Part shown: positions 21,869-24,880 of the stretch, in pieces
Layout of the letters: the number at the start of each line of letters is the position of its first letter
Numbering within the stretch: position 1 is the first letter of the stretch
Virus record (IMG/VR): IMGVR_UViG_3300023296_001219
Coordinates: 1 to 24,880 of that record
DNA: 24,880 nucleotides
From: a virus
Direction: 5' to 3' (one strand)
Translations under genes and position numbers: made by a program
The notes under the pieces: generated by a model
Told to the model about the DNA's origin: nothing
Databases searched by the model: none
The model's input: the letters and a program-made list of their open reading frames with translations, nothing else

Positions 21869-22173
21869 CCAACGAGCAACGCGAACAGATGCGGGCGTCA
21901 TCGATGAAACCTAAGGCAATTCCGCCAAACTACCGAACGGCTAGATGTTGCGGCACTTGCGAACATTGGGATCGCGACGCAGCCGGACACGGCGTCAGTG
22001 AATGGGCGCGCCGGTTGAGAGAACTTCGTGACGAAGAAGGCTGGCCGATCCGTTCCAAAAATGACGACGCGAAGCTGAAGCCGAACGAATACCGCTTAGA
22101 CGGGCCGCCTCCGGAGAAGCCAAAGGCTCCTGCGAAGAAGAGTGTGGCCAAGAAGAAAGCTGTCCGGAAATAA
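21865..22173 (+). CDS. Basic small protein, last in recombination operon
   Basis: A 102-residue protein. It starts MTNEQREQMRASSMKPKAIP, has CCGTCEHWDRD with a CxxC pair, then WARRLRELRDEEGWPIRSKN and LKPNEYRLDGPP. The latter pattern is like the winged segment that follows the nuclease core in some HNH-type restriction enzymes, but no HNH core is present. The last 25 residues are Lys/Pro-rich (KAPAKKSVAKKKAVRK), suggesting DNA or RNA binding. The ATG at 21865 gives an ATGA overlap. It is followed by a non-coding spacer and terminator. Confidence 0.65.
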   Translation: MTNEQREQMRASSMKPKAIPPNYRTARCCGTCEHWDRDAAGHGVSEWARRLRELRDEEGWPIRSKNDDAKLKPNEYRLDGPPPEKPKAPAKKSVAKKKAVRK

Positions 22174-22306
22174 GCCGCCCATGTGTGGTTTAGAGCCAAT
22201 AATCAGGCCATTATGGTTTTGCGAAGTGCATAGCCGCCATTGATTTGAACACCAACCGTAATATAGCTATATAGCGTTCATCATCCCGCAAGGTTCGTCC
22301 TGCGGC

Positions 22307-22334
22307 CCCCACGGGTTCCGGCTCGTGGGGTTTT
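22307..22334 (+). terminator. Rho-independent terminator of rightward operon
   Basis: CCCCACG (22307-22313) and CGTGGGG (22324-22330) form a 7-base GC-rich stem with a 10-base loop, followed directly by TTTT. It lies 130 bases after the last gene of the rightward operon and just before the convergent restriction gene. The 22174-22306 spacer before it holds only a small AT-rich palindrome and a weak stem (CCGCA/TGCGG at about 22286-22304). Confidence 0.85.
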
Positions 22335-22360
22335 GATTTGGGAATTATATACTTAACTCC

Positions 22361-23230
22361 CTAGCGGCGGCGGATCGGGGTCGCCTTTGATGACCGCTGG
22401 AGGACTCCCCCGCGCTCGACAGATGTGGTCCTAACGGTCTCGGTGTCCCTGTGGGCCACCAAGAAACGGACGCTATTGATTTCATCTAAGTAGCCGCCGA
22501 AGCATTCGTTTATGGCATGTAGAAAACCCACATCATCAAGTTGGTGAGGATCGGGATTCGGGTTGTTCCGGACACTCGGCACGGTTCGCGGGAATAAGTA
22601 GATGCACGGCGGCGGAAGCTTGTGTTGACCAATGGTCGTGAGCCTTTGGCCCGGCAGGCGTTCTAGCTTGGGGCACGGCCTAAGAGCCGTGCCACAGAAC
22701 CAGTCCCAAACGATCAGACCATCTACCTGCTTTTCGTTTGCAATTATTTACGCGCTAAGTCGTGTGTGGACGCCCGACCACACGTTCTTCCGAGGATCGG
22801 AGCCTGCACTAGGACACACACTCCATATGATGAACTCTTGAGCATGGGTCGGGCGCTCGAAAATGTTTGTGTTGTTGCCGTCCATGCAACCCTTCAACTC
22901 AACCACGGAGATGCGCCCGTTCTTGAACCGGATCGAATAGTCATGCCGGTTGGCGCTCCCTGCCGAATGCCATTCGGTGATGTACCCGGCGTCCTGCATG
23001 TGGTTCAGAACACGCGCCACGAAGTCGCGCTTCTCGTGCATCGTTGCCGAGTATTGGCCGCGAATGCGCTGGACCGCACCTTCAAGAATGCCGCTCTGGT
23101 AGAACTCTAATTCGGATAGGCCGTGGGTGCCGAGGGCGTGCGATTCGGTCTTTAAGACCTCCGCAAATTCCTCAATCTGCTTTTGGAGGTCAATGTCTTG
23201 TTCGCACGGTATTACGGCTGGCATTGGCAC
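22361..23230 (-). pseudogene. Type II restriction endonuclease interrupted by in-frame TAA
   Basis: Two segments in one frame, 160 codons then (after TAA at 22750-22748) 128 codons, read as one protein. The upstream part has a PD-(D/E)XK core: Asp97 in RHDYSIRF and Glu111/Lys113 in VVELKG. The downstream part begins IIANEKQVDGLIVWDWFCGT, continues in protein-like sequence (PPPCIYLFPRTVPS, HQLDDVGFLHAINECFGGYL) and has no ATG near its start. The codon before TAA is a normal Ala. The likeliest reading is one nonsense mutation in an otherwise intact gene; stop readthrough is less likely. The ATG at 23230 overlaps the methyltransferase end by 41 bases, so both belong to a restriction-modification system. 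Confidence 0.8.
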
Positions 23231-24467
23231 CCTTTGGCTGGTGGCTCAGCACGATGGGCTCTAGCAGATTTTCGGCCAGATACCGCACCACGGGGACTAC
23301 TACGCCGTCCCCGACCAAATGGTACGCTTCATTGTAACTTCTGGGCAACTTGTACTCATCCGGCAACCCCATGAGCCGGGCCGCCTCGCGGCTGGACAGG
23401 AGCCGGGAGCGCACTTCATCGCCCTTCACCACGACAATGAGTTGGCGACTGGAACCGCCCGTCGAAGTCCGGAGACACCCGGCTATATCGTCAAACCGGA
23501 TTTCTGCCCGCTGCACCTTCTTCTTGTCCTTGTTGTCGAGGCGGGTCCGTTTGTAGACGGTTCCAACCAACAATTGACCGCTTTTCTTGGCGTCATCAAC
23601 CTTCTGTTCGTTTAAGTCGCTCATCATGCCGAGAAGGCGCTCGGTTTCTTCCGGCGTATGCCAGGAGACGCTGGCGGGGTCATCTTCCACGAAATCGGCA
23701 AAGCGCGTGTTTCTTCGCGGCGGTGCCGGAAGTTTCCACCAAAGCCATTGCTGCTTGGCCTTACCCTTGAGGCGCAAGTGCGCGACCTGGAGGGCCTTGC
23801 TGTGCCACAGCAGCGAAGATTCGGGAGCCACAAGCCCTTCCGGGATCGCGAGGCCCTTGGCTACCGCGATGATGAACAGACGGGGGCGCGACTGCGGAAC
23901 AAACTCCGCCGCATCGACCACCATCGCACCGAACCGATACCCGCTATCCGCCAACGCATCGGCAATGGCGGGGAAGTCCTTCCCGTCATGCGACGTGAGC
24001 GTGCCGCAGACGTTTTCCAGCACAATCACGCTAGGCCCGCGCTTCTCGGCAGCCAGATTCTTCACTAAGCGCCAAAACGGCCAGAAGGTTCCTGAGCGGT
24101 CGCCCTTTAGCCCCGCACCCATCCCGGCAAGCGACAGGTCTTGGCACGGGAATGACGCCCAAACGAGATCAGCCCGGCCCGGTATTTCCCTTGCCGACAA
24201 TTTGCCAACGTCCTTGGTGACCAGTTCGCCGTCACCCCAATTAGCGGCGTAGGCGGCGCTTTTCTTGAAGTCGAAATCGTTGGCGAACAGGCACTCCCAA
24301 TTGAGGCCAAGGCCCGACCGGACCATCCCGCCACCCGCGAAAAACTCATAGAAGGTGAAGTCCGCCGCTGGCCCGGCTGGGGCCTTGTGCTTCGGCTCTG
24401 CTTGGTCGCGCCGATACCCCAGCACCTTGTCGGTGATGAGGTTCAGCGCGTCGAGGTCTGATTTCAT
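23190..24467 (-). CDS. DNA (cytosine-5-)-methyltransferase, Dcm-like
   Basis: A 425-residue C5-cytosine methyltransferase. Motif I is in FTFYEFFAGGGMVRSGLG (37-54), motif IV is SFPCQDLSLAG with the catalytic Cys108, motif VI is LENVCG (150-155), motif VIII is QSRPRLFI, and motifs IX and X are RLLSSREAARLMGLP and GDGVVVPVVRYLAENLL. All conserved elements are present, so it should be active. The target recognition domain is in the variable region before motif IX; the site cannot be read. The adjacent restriction gene is broken, leaving it in effect an orphan methylase. It starts with an ATGA overlap to a short frame upstream. Confidence 0.93.
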   Translation of the reverse strand: MKSDLDALNLITDKVLGYRRDQAEPKHKAPAGPAADFTFYEFFAGGGMVRSGLGLNWECLFANDFDFKKSAAYAANWGDGELVTKDVGKLSAREIPGRADLVWASFPCQDLSLAGMGAGLKGDRSGTFWPFWRLVKNLAAEKRGPSVIVLENVCGTLTSHDGKDFPAIADALADSGYRFGAMVVDAAEFVPQSRPRLFIIAVAKGLAIPEGLVAPESSLLWHSKALQVAHLRLKGKAKQQWLWWKLPAPPRRNTRFADFVEDDPASVSWHTPEETERLLGMMSDLNEQKVDDAKKSGQLLVGTVYKRTRLDNKDKKKVQRAEIRFDDIAGCLRTSTGGSSRQLIVVVKGDEVRSRLLSSREAARLMGLPDEYKLPRSYNEAYHLVGDGVVVPVVRYLAENLLEPIVLSHQPKGANASRNTVRTRH

Positions 24468-24589
24468 GCCGTTAGTTCTTTGTAGGTGATGCGGGGACCG
24501 AATGACGCCAGCATCAGGCTCGTTAGCCGTTCAAGGGTGTGACGCTTAACGTCACCATCGTTCAGGCGAAAGGTAAGGGATACTGAGGC
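24464..24589 (-). CDS. Possible 41-codon coding remnant upstream of methylase
   Basis: An open frame after an in-frame TAA at 24592-24590 ends with an ATGA overlap to the methyltransferase. It has protein-like content (LTFRLNDGDVKRHTLERLTS, ASFGPRITYKELTA) but no ATG, GTG or TTG in its first 25 codons. A different frame starting ATG near 24598 runs only 15 codons. A single frameshift could join them into a small protein. It may be a damaged small gene of the restriction-modification cassette, or chance. Confidence 0.3.
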   Translation of the reverse strand, partial: ASVSLTFRLNDGDVKRHTLERLTSLMLASFGPRITYKELTA

Positions 24590-24604
24590 TTATCGGCATT
24601 GAGT

Positions 24605-24623
24605 AGCGGACTTAGAGTCCGCT
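24605..24623. other. Perfect hairpin after membrane gene
   Basis: AGCGGACT and AGTCCGCT are perfect 8-base arms around a 3-base loop (TAG), lying three bases after the stop of the minus-strand membrane gene. No T-run follows on either strand. It is probably an mRNA 3'-end stem or a weak terminator separating this gene from the methyltransferase region. Confidence 0.5.
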
Positions 24624-24625
24624 GC

Positions 24626-24880
24626 TCAAGTTCTGAGAAATCTACTCGAAAGCGCAATGTGGATACGCTTCACAGTCATCAGCATGGTTAGCACGAAGTT
24701 GGCCAATAAAAAGATTAAGACCGCTGAGACTATTTGTAGCGCAAGGCCATCAAAAAACAGAGCGACAACGAGTACGATGATTGCGATGATTGCGGTCAAA
24801 ATTGCGAACGATATGTTCGCAAAAGTTTGCCGAAGGAACTTCGCCTCGGAGACTTCAAACGCGCTTGTTGTCGCGGTGCT
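24626..24880 (-). CDS. Two-helix membrane protein, 5' end off window
   Basis: The C-terminal 84 codons of a minus-strand gene that continues past the right edge. Two hydrophobic segments follow an amphipathic stretch (ILTAIIAIIVLVVALFF and IVSAVLIFLLANFVLTML). The end is basic (TVKRIHIALSSRFLRT). The two helices suggest a small inner-membrane protein. Its AT-richer codons differ from the phage genes, so it may be of host or accessory origin. No family is recognised. Confidence 0.7.
   Translation of the reverse strand, partial: STATTSAFEVSEAKFLRQTFANISFAILTAIIAIIVLVVALFFDGLALQIVSAVLIFLLANFVLTMLMTVKRIHIALSSRFLRT

Noticed and set aside
22261-22272. ATATAGCTATAT palindrome as an operator or attachment core
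   Set aside because: It is short, of simple composition and has no second copy seen in the window.
22286-22345. tRNA-like or attachment-site sequence around the terminator
   Set aside because: No cloverleaf can be drawn, there is no integrase in the window and no repeat of this segment; a plain terminator explains it.
22361-22582. 73-residue independent minus-strand gene
   Set aside because: It is the tail of the interrupted restriction gene: the frame is open back to the TAA, and its GTG lies in mid-protein with no ribosome binding site.
1-24880. CRISPR array, insertion sequence or toxin-antitoxin pair
   Set aside because: No regularly spaced repeats, no transposase-like protein and no PIN or RelE-type toxin was found next to the antitoxin-like gene.

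Overview
The window is a GC-rich (roughly 63% by eye) stretch of a temperate tailed-phage genome, almost certainly a prophage. The host is probably an alphaproteobacterium: the small regulators (a GapR/DUF2312-like protein, a short TSCPD-like protein, a Phage_CP76/CII-like protein) and the high-GC3 codon use fit that group, but no host gene or attachment site is visible. No tRNA, rRNA, integrase, CRISPR array or insertion sequence was seen.

Layout. A lambda-like immunity region sits at 16.44-16.95 kb. From it a long leftward (minus-strand) operon runs to the left edge: Cro-like and CII-like regulators, a chain of small genes, a RuvC-type resolvase, a DnaB-type helicase, an O-like initiator whose gene carries a repeat-rich candidate origin, a group of regulator-like genes (ribbon-helix-helix, RNA polymerase alpha-CTD-like), a GIY-YIG-like protein, then a candidate promoter and terminator. 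Beyond these come the late packaging and head genes: HNH nuclease, ParB-methyltransferase fusion, small and large terminase, portal, S49 head protease and an HK97-fold capsid cut by the left edge. Most neighbouring genes overlap by 1-4 bases (ATGA or TGATG), so translation is probably coupled.

Rightward from the immunity region (16.9-22.2 kb, plus strand) a second operon encodes small hypothetical proteins and a recombination module: a PD-(D/E)XK exonuclease that appears to start at CTG, an SMC/Rad50-like ATPase and a Sak4-like RecA-fold ATPase, then two small C-rich or basic proteins and a rho-independent terminator. Facing it on the minus strand (22.36-24.47 kb) is a type II restriction-modification pair. 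The C5-cytosine methyltransferase looks intact, but the restriction gene is interrupted by one in-frame TAA. A two-helix membrane protein runs off the right edge.

Control. At least four copies of a palindrome with the core ACTTAC-N7-GTAAGT, plus one weak match, flank the plus-strand repressor candidate and overlap candidate divergent promoters, as lambda OR and OL do. That candidate is odd: a short helix-turn-helix joined to a damaged-looking zinc-ribbon segment, with no recognisable dimerisation or S24 peptidase domain. The points most worth following up are the nonsense-disrupted restriction gene, the CTG start, the operator array with its unusual repressor, the alpha-CTD-like protein near a late-control region, and the origin-like repeats.
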